64,000 bases of DNA, from NCBI GenBank assembly GCA_946406115.1, contig OX291549.1, positions 18,933,901 through 18,997,900 of the forward strand. The letters are read 5' to 3'. This stretch comes from Apoda limacodes. Taxonomy: Eukaryota; Arthropoda; Insecta; Lepidoptera; Limacodidae. Position 1 is the first letter of the stretch; every line of letters begins with the position of its first letter. The position numbers and the translations under genes are program-made. The notes under the pieces were generated by a model, which saw only the letters and a program-made list of their open reading frames with translations, made no database searches and had not been told where the DNA came from. Positions 54,557-64,000 of this stretch are shown in pieces.

Positions 54557-54779
54557 CGAAATATCGGGTAACAAACACACAAAAATTGGCTCGGCAGCAA
54601 GTACCGTACATGCAATTTCTCTTGAGAAAAATTCTTTTACAAAAAAAAAATTACTTCATATTGGATCCGCCATTTTGAATTTTAAAAAACTGATAAAAAA
54701 ATCTAAATCAGCACCCTCGAAAACGCATTACTACCCCTCGATACATGAAATTTATCTTGCGTGCATAAAAAAGTCAGTT

Positions 54780-54960
54780 TTTTACGGATAAAAAACGAAC
54801 TGCTGGACCGATTTATTTCAGACTCCTTTCAGATCTAAGTCATGACGTGGCGTATCGATTGATATGTCATCAGAGCGATTCGGTCCAGTAGTTATTGAGG
54901 AATCGAAAGCCAAAATATGTCTACATACATACATACATATGTACACAGCGTCACTCTAAA
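54780..54960 (-). repeat. Dispersed repeat, reverse copy of 29395-29650
   Basis: 'actgctggaccgatttattt', 'ctcctttcagatctaagtca', 'gacgtggcgtatcgattgat', then an ACAT microsatellite at about 54930-54945. Confidence 0.6.
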
Positions 54961-55284
54961 AATGATTGCAAATGATTCTTCAAGTCTTGAAACGTAAAGA
55001 AAACACAAAATTTTCGATTTCGATTTTCGGACCTATTCCAATAACTTGTCAAGAGAAGTTAATAAATTTCGCGTTAAATGTTTAACTGACGACGAAGTGA
55101 TTTTTTAGTGATTAGTAGGTAGGGACACACTTAACAGTTCATATTTTGAAAACTGGAGAACCAATTTTGATGAAACTGCTCCCTAAGATGAACGATACCT
55201 AATTTAATAGAAAAATAATTATTAAAATCCAATCACTAGTTTCTAAAAATTAAGGGGACAAACCTTCATACACACATCAATAAA

Positions 55285-55301
55285 TACATATATATATATA
55301 T

Positions 55302-55332
<31 letters not shown>

Positions 55333-55335
55333 CAC
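55285..55335. repeat. TA/CATA compound microsatellite
   Basis: (TA)n followed by (CATA)n at the end of an AT-rich stretch starting about 55120. Confidence 0.85.
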
Positions 55336-56489
55336 TTATGAAATTAGGCACATCAGTTTAGAAAACCACATAGATTAATACATACATACAATATTACACA
55401 CAAAGGGGTCGGATTGACAACCTCCTTATATGTATATACCGAATATACATATGAATTTATACATATTATCATATGTCAGAGGTCTTATAACATTCATATG
55501 CTCAAGACTCAGTCGAGTGGCCAATAGCTTGACAACGTATGCCAAATTGCACTGGGCCAGGCTGTAGCCGCATACATGGCCTAAGCAGTGGCGCAGATAA
55601 TAGGGATCAAGGGATCACTCACCACCCCCAAGATTACAAAAAATTATGTGCTGAAAAAAAAACTTGACATACCCCCCACGGAGACTTACAATTGAAATCT
55701 GTTTCAACGTATCAATTCCTAGCAGGTTCAAAAAACTGCTAAAAAAACAAAAAGAAGTTAACAATGCGGAATCACATTTAAACACCAATAAAAAAATCTT
55801 TATAACGCAAGCTCGACTGCAACCGACGCAGAAGTAGGTAATAAGGATATGAAAGCCGTAGATACCTCATCCGATACATACAATGTCCGGTTTACATACA
55901 GAAGAAAGCAATCCGTTTTTATTCCAATGGAAAGCATCCAATATGATGCATAAGCGTTACTTTCCATCAATCATTCTCACTAAAGGCATGTCTCACGTCT
56001 TAATTGTTTAGGTATACCTTAACGGAATCGTTGAATTCGTAAAAAGGTGGTGTGTGAATTGTCCATTTTTTTTATCAAGAAACAGGTAAATTACATTAAG
56101 TAAACAAACAACAAGTTGTTTGCATAAAAAATTTAACTTAGACCAACTTGGGTGAGTATTGCAAGTTAGCATACCTATCCTATAGGTATGTTACTAATTT
56201 TGTTTTGGCCGTGCTGTAGACCACCAAATAAATAAATATATTTGACATATTATCTCTCAACCGTGGTGGTGCAGAGAGGGAATGCCGCCAGTGTTAATGG
56301 TACTATATATAACACAGTTGCTCTAGATGTAATATTGTTTTTTATAAGTTCGGGTTTTATATTTTAATGTGTTTAATTTTCTAGAGACAAAAGGACGTAA
56401 CTGTTCAAAGATTTCTTTTGCACTATACTAAATCAGAACTTACCCAGGGCAAGACTTACCCCACTTTTCCCAAGTGGTGTTCAGTGTGT
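55336..56489. other. No gene seen
   Basis: Mixed composition, no splice-bounded frame and no recognised repeat. Confidence 0.3.
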
Positions 56490-56725
56490 GTTACGCACTG
56501 TGCGGTTTCAGAGAAACTTTCTCTCACAAACGATTAGGTTGTGGAATGAGCTTTTTACTAAGGAATACAGAATAGAGTTCTTCAAGAAAGGAGTTATTAA
56601 ATTTTTGAAGAGTCAGCAATGCGCAAGTGATGCCCCTGTTGTTGCAAGCGTCCATATCTGCTGCTAACATCAGTCGGACCGTTAGCTTGTTTGCAACCAT
56701 ACTGGTATAAAAGAAAAAGAAATAA
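56490..56725 (+). mobile_element. Jockey-type LINE 3' end
   Basis: 'tgcggtttcagagaaacttt', 'ttaggttgtggaatgagctt', 'gagttcttcaagaaagga' (the FFKKEV codons), then 'gatgcccctgttgttgcaag' and 'agcttgtttgcaac'. Matches 61788-62015; two small deletions break the frame. Confidence 0.8.
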
Positions 56726-58164
56726 ATCTTGGCCAAATAAATATATAGCAGTTCTCGAAATACCTGCCCTGCGAAATAAGCAAGCTAAAAGAAAACCCAA
56801 CTATGTCACTTTAAAAACAACTTAAACTTAATTGTTTTAAATATTAAATATGTTATATAATTCTCATAAAAGTCCATCAATGAACACATTTAGTAATATT
56901 TGCTTAGTTAAAAACATTTTTATGTTTAAATACATGATATTTTTTTCAGAATAGTATTTTATTTTTTATTTTAACTATCTATTTATAAATTACATCTTAC
57001 AAATTTTAGAATATTCCACGGACAAGTATTTTGTTTTGTGTGTGAAAAGACGAAGAAAACAAATTTCCCCATAAATGAAACCTAGGTAGATCGGATTTTT
57101 ATTATTGGTTTATCGTACTGTAAATTTCATCGAAATCATTAGGGCCGTTTTCTAGAACACGATTACAAAGAAATTTATAATATAACTATAAAATAATTTA
57201 GAATGAATATTTAAAACGGTATTAGAATTAAGAACTAGACAGTTTATACACAAAATACGAAAGCTGATTCTATGTGCCACCAATAAAAGCAAAAGAAATC
57301 CGACCTGCGTATCTGATAAATGTGACGCAAATCATAGAAATCAATCTTCTAACAATAAAATTGCATCAAATATTATTGCTAAGTACTCGTAATCGTACAA
57401 AAAGTTGATTCGGCATTGAAAACTAGTATAATGCCAAAGTCGTGACTTGATGGTACTAGTACGTAGGCTACAAGCCGATTCCGTATCCTACCATAACCAT
57501 ACAGCATTGCCTTGTTTTGTCGTGTTTTGGCAGTTATGACACTTAACTGTTTTATATGCCTACGTATCCTTTAATTGAAGAACGTCGTAAATAACGCAAG
57601 GATGAATTATGATTTGATTTGATGTATATATAATAATATATATACCATACCTGATAGGAAACCGAGCTTTGTTCGGGATAAATTTGACGAGATATAAATT
57701 CAAAATTTATTCATAAAGAGGGATAGGGGAAGAAGCGGTAGTTTAATTTTTAATGACAAATATATTCAAACATATATAACAATTACAAAAATACCTAATC
57801 GGCAATTATAATCGATTATCAACATCGTCTCAGCACTAGGCCTGTTACTTTGACAGCTGTCGCAAAACTCAAGCTGTATTTAACAAAGTTATTTTTTTTA
57901 AATATTCTAAATTTAGAGCGTTAAAGCCCGTATTGAAAACAACCGCAAAAGTTTAAAAAATTATTTATACTTCTTGTTGTTTAAAAACATATATCTTTAT
58001 CGTTTTCTGAGTAAGTATTGTATTGTTATTTTTTTTTGTCTAAGTGTGAGTAAGGAATTGACAGATAAAAAAAAACAGCACGTCATCAGTAACATCATCG
58101 TATGATACGAATAAAAAAAAACATGATTGCAAACATAATTTACTACTGCGTAAATACAAAATAT
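56726..58164. other. No gene seen
   Basis: AT-rich. 'aatgaaacctaggtagatcg' (57074) and 'aaaccgagctttgttcg' (57659) may be worn scraps of the GGACCGAGCTT family. Confidence 0.3.
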
Positions 58165-58630
58165 AACCGGTCAAGTGCGTGTCGCACACACATTAAATAA
58201 CGAGTTCCGTAGAATGGGATATTTTGCGGATATGTTAAAAAGTTTTGAATCTATTTTCTCCAAAAGAAATTTTCGCTGGTAGTATTTTTAAAGCTCTAGT
58301 ATTGTGATTTTTCCAGATTTGTAGATTATGTGGTAAACAGAGGCGGTTCAATTTGTGGAACTTTGGAAGACAAGAACTCGTAATATATTACTTTTGGAGA
58401 AAAAAAATTAAGAACCTAAAATAAATTTTTGAAGCCCAATCAAATGATATCCCACCTGATGAGGTGTGCGAAAAAAATCTGTCCAATGTATGGAAAGCTA
58501 ATCCTAAAATTTCATCAGAATCTACCCAAAGAAAAACGGAAATATAAGACTGTGACAAACGGACGGACGGACGTACATAAGGAATTGATAAGGGATCTTT
58601 CCGTTGCTGCCATTTGGCTACGGATCCCAA
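58165..58630 (+). repeat. 'AAGTGCGTGTCG' family (variant B)
   Basis: 'aaccggtcaagtgcgtgtcg' start; 'acaaacggacggacggacg' and 'ccatttggctacggatccc' end. It parallels 42356-43236. The overlapping open frames at 58388-58645 are non-genic. Confidence 0.65.
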
Positions 58631-59148
58631 AAAATTAATTAACAATAAGCAAAATTACCCATATCCAAGTAGAGTGCGTCACAGGAAGCTAAAATAATCA
58701 CAAACCTTGTGGCACCAATTTCATGACAATTAGTATTTTTTGTTATCTTGGGATTTCGCAAATAAATGGTTGATTTACGAGTACATTATGGTATAAGTGA
58801 GTATGGTACACATGCATGGGTGATGTTATGATGATGACAATGTACTGCGAAAGAAGAAGAAAGAAGAATGAATTTGATGCTTGTAAGTCTTCGCTGGTGT
58901 ATCAATAGGTCCGAAATATTTAAGTTTTCTACGGTGCATATTACTAATCATCACACACTAAGATGATTTTGTTAAGCTCAGTTCAACATAACAATTTGAA
59001 AATTCCGTAAGTTGTCGTGGTCTTCGTCATCATTCCCCGAGTAAGACCGAAATAATCGCATAAAACAAATAATTTGTACGCAAACTTGATGCTTGACTTT
59101 AAATCATAAGATTCGTAGACAGAAATTCACAGTAACATATTTTGTTAT
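58631..59148. other. No gene seen
   Basis: Mixed sequence without recognised features. Confidence 0.3.
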
Positions 59149-59547
59149 CTAATACCTTTAAACGAGCAATTTTTGTATATATATATATATATATTTTTCG
59201 GAAAAGGTTCCAACGATTTTCATGATATTTGGTGTGCAGGGGGTTTCGGGGGTGATAAATCGATCTAGATCGTGTTTTGAATGATGAACTAAAGAAATAT
59301 GACTCTTCCTGACATATATTGGCGAGTAGTAATACTATTATTTTTACCGACGCAGCAACACTAAAGCTACTCGACAATAGATGGCGTTGTTAAGAAAACG
59401 AGCCAAGCTCGGTCCCCAGGTATTATTTTTACCGACACAGCAACACTAAAGCTACTCGACTATAGATGGCGTTGTTAAGCAACACTAAAGCTACTTGATA
59501 ATAGATGGCGTTGTTAAAAAAACGAGCCAAGCTCGGTCCCCAGATAC
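59149..59547 (-). repeat. 'GGACCGAGCTT' interspersed repeat, expanded copy
   Basis: Reversed: 'aatacctttaaacgagcaat' at the left, then three 'aacactaaagctact' modules (about 59359, 59443, 59479) and two 'gccaagctcggtccccag' ends (59403, 59527). The outer end was therefore duplicated along with the module. Confidence 0.8.
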
Positions 59548-59559
59548 TATGTACAAATG

Positions 59560-59770
59560 TGCGACGTCACGGTTTTTATTCCCCCAAGGGGTTAACCAGA
59601 GGCTGGGTGGATACACACCCACATACCCACATCATAATGTGGCGAACAGACACTTTTCATCAACCACTTTAGTCATGCGTGACAGGTGGTGAGCACATCG
59701 CCGCAACATTGCCTCTTACACAACTAGACTGGAATTTGGACTAATGTGGCTTTACAATATATATGTTCCA
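59560..59770 (+). repeat. Interspersed family with 'AACCAGAGGCTGG'
   Basis: 'cacggtttttattcccccaa', 'gggttaaccagaggctgg' corresponds, reversed, to 18290-18345 and 42418-42475. The 3' part 'cgtgacaggtggtgagcaca' matches 23355-23400. Confidence 0.5.
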
Positions 59771-60529
59771 TACCAGCAATAAATTACCAGCTATTAAAGT
59801 AAGTCAGAAAATAATGCAACAATCAAACAATAATTAGCGCGAGAAGTCTTACCTATATACTTGTGTTGCTTTTGATTTGGGTTGGAATAGATTTTCTAAA
59901 ACTAATTAAACCTACTAATTTTAATAAAATTCTTTTTATCCTGATCAATACTTTCCGCGGAAATGATTTATTCCGCGGGACACTTCTCATAATGCCGTAA
60001 TGGGCTTAAACAATTACTTACCAGTACTGTTAGAAAATTGCCACCAAGAAAGAACCTGTCCTACACAACGCTTTGCACCACCTGTTATGAACCTGGAAAA
60101 CCAGCTACAATAGTTTGACATTCTTTAATAAAACAAGACAATTTGCCTGTGAATATTGTGTTTTTTCTTACGTTCGCACATAACATTTATGAATTTAAAC
60201 GTGAGAATGACGCACTCAAGAAGCAACTTTATTAAAGCAGGGTGCATGAGAAATACGATCAAAATTTGCATGACATCTATAAAGATGGCAAAAGAGTTAT
60301 ATCATCTCGGTACGGAGACACAAGAATATATGATAGTGGTGTATTCTGAAACCTGTTTATGCCTTAGGGCAAGTACGAATTCACAGTGTGTTTTTATTAA
60401 TAACACAATATACAGGATGTAACAAAATAGGGGTACTAATTCGGCATTACCAGAAAGCCTTAAAAGTAGGCATTTAGAAAAGGGTGTTTTAACAGAATTC
60501 AAGATAAATTTCGTTACTATTTTTTGCGC
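59771..60529. other. No gene seen
   Basis: AT-rich. The plus frame 60156-60422 and its minus-strand shadow have no splice or coding support. Confidence 0.3.
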
Positions 60530-60800
60530 GTCAGTAATTGGATTCCTGACCAGTCTTTATACGTTGTCGCTGTTGGGGCACGGCCCATCCTCACCTTAAA
60601 CGGGGGCGATTTGAGCCGTAGTTCGCACGCGAACCCAGTCTGGGTTGTGGACTTCACAACGTCTTTTTTTGACGTATGGAGATTTTCTCACGATGATGTT
60701 TTCCTTCACCGAGGAGAATCCAGTGGTATGAAAAAACAATGTACTTGAGAAATTAAAAAAACGACTCATATTACAATATGGCCGGGCTTGGACCTGCGTC
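60530..60800 (+). repeat. Retroposon 3' region, 'CACGATG..TTTTCCTTCACCG' family
   Basis: 'gaccagtctttatacgttgt', 'ggggcacggcccatcctcac', 'gtctgggttgtggacttcac' and 'ttttccttcaccgaggaga' form a motif order familiar from lepidopteran retroposons. A 'ggcttggacctgcgtcccat' end follows. Non-coding. Confidence 0.55.
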
Positions 60801-60825
60801 CCATAATACGGTATTTAGGGTTGCC

Positions 60826-60870
60826 AGACGGTATTAAAAAGGAGGACTATACTACTATATATGTATTGTC
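60826..60870 (+). mobile_element. hAT-type MITE, left end only
   Basis: TAGGGTTGCCAGACGG matches the left end of 11570-11867. No right end is found within 500 bp. Confidence 0.45.
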
Positions 60871-60999
60871 TGTACAATCATTTTTTTCCTTGAATAGGCT
60901 GATTATCACGTGTTTTCGCACTCTGTTTCCCTAGTTTACAGCTACGAATATACGCAGGTGCTTATCGTTCTTATCATAAGTGGTGGGTAAGTTTAACTT

Positions 61000-61432
61000 T
61001 GCGGTCGCTGCTTGACGTCAGCATCACAGGGTCAACGTTGTTGCTTAACTTACAACAATACTTAACGCTGGCTTAGCAGTTGTCTGACAGTTACACTAAA
61101 TATTGAATCTGCGACGCTATTATATCTACGTATTCATTACCTTCTTTTTTTTTAAGACCGATCAAGGTATCTTCTTCCATCTTTATCAGGTCGTCCTGGT
61201 GGTTTTTTTCCCAACGTTCAGAGATTTCGGGTGAAATTTTCAATTCACAGTATTTTCTTCGGTTTTTTTGGCTTCATCAAGTATGGCAAATATTTGAGAT
61301 GGAATTGTCTCTTCATCGTTATGAGCGGCTGTCGCTTGTTCCTGGGGTCTAGGGTGGTACCGTCTCAGTGTCGGTGGATGAGCGATAGTCCTCTATCGCC
61401 GGCAAAAACATCTGAATTTATGTCACCAGCGC
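61000..61432 (+). other. Upstream of the LINE frame, unassigned
   Basis: GC-balanced sequence with no frame that aligns to LINE polymerase motifs. The open frame 61231-61470 overlaps the LINE start but is in another frame and not recognised. Confidence 0.3.
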
Positions 61433-61966
61433 TTGTGGTTTATTTTCGGACTTACGTGTCACCACATTAGGAAAGTGAGCAAGTACCCAACTAGTACCAA
61501 ATTATCGAATCTCTGGGCAGGTGCACCCGGATACCGGCTTGACCCTTTTGACTCGGTTCAACGACGGGCTGTGAGAATTGTCGACGATCCCAAACTCACT
61601 TGCGGTATCGAGCCCTTAAGTCTGAGGAGAGACTTTGCCTCACTGTGTGTGTTCTACCGCTTGTACAATGGGTTGTGTTCTGAGGAATTGTTCGAAATGA
61701 TGCCCACGGCTACTTTCTACCATCGCACCGCTCGCCATCGGCAGGGAATTCATTCTCACACTTTAGAACCTAAATGGTCGCGTACAGTGCGGTTTCAGAG
61801 AAACTTCCTCCCGCGAACGCTTAAGTTGTGGAATGAGCTCCCTGCCAAGGTTTTCTGCAAGGACTACAGTATGGAGTTCTTCAAGAAAGAAGTTATTAGA
61901 TTTCTGAAGGGTCGGCAACGCGCAAGTGATACCCCTGGTGTTGCAAGCGTCCATAGGCTACGGTGA
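61433..61966 (+). pseudogene. Jockey-type LINE ORF2, C-terminal 177 codons
   Basis: The longest coding frame in the window. It is the post-RT C-terminal region of a Jockey-clade LINE: LWAGAPGYRLDPFDSVQRRA near residue 28, CGIEPLSLRRDFASLCVFYR, an HTLEPKWSRTVRFQRNFLPR segment, and FFKKEVIRFLKG near the end. It ends at TGA near 61964, then a 3' tail ('gcaggccgtaagcttgtttg' and 'ccaccttagtgg') and an A run. Endonuclease and polymerase domains are missing, so it is a typical 5'-truncated insertion, little decayed. Confidence 0.85.
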
Positions 61967-62035
61967 CCGCTTACCATCAGGCAGGCCGTAAGCTTGTTTG
62001 CCACCTTAGTGGTATTAAAAAAAAAAAAAAAAATC
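61967..62035 (+). mobile_element. 3' tail and poly(A) of the Jockey-type LINE
   Basis: 'gaccgcttaccatcaggcag' to the A run at about 62017-62032 marks the retroposed 3' end. Confidence 0.85.
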
Positions 62036-62294
62036 GAACAATATTTCCGATGATATTTGTGTGCCATATCTCCACCAAGGCACGTTATGTTACTTAACAG
62101 TATTACAAATGTAAAATTGTAGTACCCACAAATTTTATGTACCATTCTATAAATTTTGTGCAATATAGAATTAATTACATTACATTACTACATTATTAAG
62201 ACTTCTTTCACTTCCAATTAGTCAAGAAAACTAAGAAATACAATTTTAAAACCTGTCGGTTTGTCGGTTCGGAGCTGAAACATTACGATACTTA

Positions 62295-62405
62295 ATCTAA
62301 AAACCTTTTCAGGGAGCACATTTCAAAACCAAAGCGTTCGCGGGAGGAAATTACTCTGAAACAGCATTTTTAGTTATGTAACCATTTAGGTTTTAAGGTT
62401 CTAAT
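62295..62405 (-). mobile_element. Jockey-type LINE fragment, reverse
   Basis: 'ccttttcagggagcacattt', 'caaagcgttcgcgggaggaa' and 'ttactctgaaacagca' are the reverse complement of the FLPRTLKLWNEL-coding region at about 61785-61855. It lies inverted about 260 bp after the larger copy. Confidence 0.6.
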
Positions 62406-63406
62406 GGTAATAATATAAGCGGTAAAATTAAATACCAGAAACAGTTTAATAGAAACCCATTTACCAGTTTTGATAAACTGTAAAAACTAAGTGCCTAGTT
62501 AAGTCAGAGGAGTAGTGTAGTACGAATTCCTATTAACCGTTTTAGAGAAACTGAAGACCCTGTACAACTTTTTTAGAAATCGTAACTATACACTCTAGCG
62601 AATACCAATGTGCAAACTCATAATGACAGACCGCTAAGCCCATAGCGCCTTTGGATAGCGGTCCTTGCTCACTGTACACGTATTGGTGAATAAAAAATAT
62701 CTACATTTCTTTATTGCAAAGTAATTTCATTAAAAATGATTGAAACAAATATGCGTATAAGAAAAGAAAAATAATATAGTCTTATTGCTAATAAAACGAT
62801 TTCTGGAGACAACTTTCGAATAGAGTTCTAATGATTGAAAACGAAACTTAATTGAGCATATTATTTTGTCATATCATGAATTAGACTTCTATATAGAAAA
62901 TAAATTTATATTAATTATATTTTTAACTACTTATACTAAAATAAAAACTGCAATATATTTAATTTTAATTCGATTTTTTGTTGGACGGTTTGGTTTTTTA
63001 TTTTATGAAACTTGTAACTAATTAATAAATTTTATGACGGTTAACAAATGTTTAATTACATTTGGGGCTAAGCAATAAAGCTGTGATAAATTGTCTACGA
63101 AAATTAGAATGCCAAAAAACCCATGCAATATTTTTTGTCGAACGAATATAATCATTAGGTAGTTTACATGATTCCAAAATAAAAATTAAGCATATAAAAA
63201 TAAAAAAATGATCATGTCTTTTACTTATATCGATTCGCTCGGCGGCCGCTGCCAGGCCATTTGGAATTAAATTGACCTTAGTTAAAATTAAATTTGTTTA
63301 TTTATATCTTATAGAGCCGGCACAATAAACATACACAAAAATAAATTAACAAATTGTAACCTACAATTACAAAAACAAAGACTTAAAAATATGTATATTA
63401 TAGCTA
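62406..63406. other. No gene seen
   Basis: Very AT-rich, no recognised repeat. A small GC-rich word 'cggcggccgctgccagg' sits at 63240. Confidence 0.35.
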
Positions 63407-63598
63407 CCTGTGTGCCTAGTGTGAGTTTTGGTGTATTTGTAACGCTACTATCGCGTTCGCGTATTGATTAATAGTTGGTACAACATGTAACTTTATAATT
63501 TGTGATTAATAGTCTTATGAGAAAAAATCCGTCTCGAAACGCGTCCGCTAGAGGCGCTCCTTCATTAGTAGCGTTAAAAACTCACACTAGGCACCCTG
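63407..63598. mobile_element. MITE with 'GTGCCTAGTGTGAG' ends
   Basis: Left 'gtgtgcctagtgtgagtttt' and 'aacgctacta'; right 'tagtagcgttaaaaactcac' and 'actaggcaccctg', inverted. TA dinucleotides flank both ends (63405-63406; 63599-63600), which fits a mariner-like target. The interior has 'tcgaaacgcgtccgctagag', and a second end of the family is at 16880-16904. Confidence 0.7.
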
Positions 63599-64000
63599 TA
63601 TATTATAATTTATTTTCCGTAATTTTACGTGGTTCACAAACTTATATTCACTACGTGTTTTATGTAGACATGGAGAACTAGACAGCACATTTCCTAGCCA
63701 GTGGTGTCTTGCCTCTTTCTAACTTTTTTCAATATAAATAAACAAACAACATGACGGACGTAAATAAAAAAAGAGTCTTCAGGTTCGCTTCGTCTCTTTC
63801 TAAAGTGTGGCAAATTCTGTAAGGCTGTTGCCGATATAAATTAAACAGATAACATAACTCGAAGTCTTTGGGTTTTACACAACTTACAACTTTATAAGAG
63901 TATTTTTTTTACAAATATAAAAATCTTTATTTAGAACTGGGAACATTAGATTTGACAAAAAAACAAGAAACATAACAATGTTTACAGTAGTTTATAAAAC
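63599..64000. other. No gene seen
   Basis: AT-rich to the window end. Confidence 0.3.

Noticed and set aside
61763..62163. Minus-strand ORFs behind the Jockey frame
   Set aside because: Shadows of the plus-strand LINE ORF2.

Overview
This is eukaryotic DNA, most probably from a moth or butterfly (Lepidoptera). It is AT-rich and intron- or intergenic-like, with no long open frames. It is crowded with repeat types that are characteristic of lepidopteran genomes: short Helitron-like elements starting TCCTACTAAT and ending CTAG, the 'AAGTGCGAGT...GGGTTCCGTACC' interspersed family, Jockey- and RTE-type LINE tails, a tRNA-derived SINE and many short inverted-repeat elements. Species and chromosome cannot be read from the sequence. 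All family names are pattern recognition; no database was searched.

Host gene content is very low. The one well-supported host gene piece is a first coding exon on the minus strand at 46539-46402. It has an in-frame stop upstream of the ATG, 46 codons and a GTAAGT donor, and a GC-rich TATA-less leader lies just upstream at about 46540-46700. Two weaker minus-strand candidate first exons (27737-27630 with TATA, Inr and GTGAGT; 12784-12644 with TATA and GTAAGA) and one candidate internal exon (30692-30611) lie downstream on the same strand. The coding ends at 46402 and 27630 are both phase 0, so alternative promoters of one leftward gene are possible but unproven.

Layout. 1-7.8 kb: LINE scraps, one AAGTGCGAGT repeat and a cluster of foldbacks. 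7.8-8.8 kb: a 31-bp minisatellite organised into a 173-bp higher-order unit. 8.9-19 kb: Helitron-like copies, a hAT-type MITE with an 8-bp duplication, a 28-bp tandem array. 20.3-21.2 kb: a LINE tail split by a hAT-type MITE. 23.4-24.0 kb: an element with nearly identical 96-bp inverted ends. 25-43 kb: mixed repeats and a SINE at 34.4 kb. 46.4-46.7 kb: the host exon and promoter. 51.4-54.3 kb: a decayed DIRS-type tyrosine-recombinase retrotransposon with split inverted ends, RT, RNase H, recombinase and an internal complementary region. 54.4-64 kb: more LINE tails, including a 177-codon Jockey ORF2 end at 61.4 kb, and MITEs.

Most of the window is therefore transposon strata around one promoter. 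The DIRS element is the most complete biological system present. It is dead: two or more frameshifts, loss of the RT YxDD region, a His-to-Gln change in the recombinase and a later repeat insertion. Its replication architecture is still fully legible.
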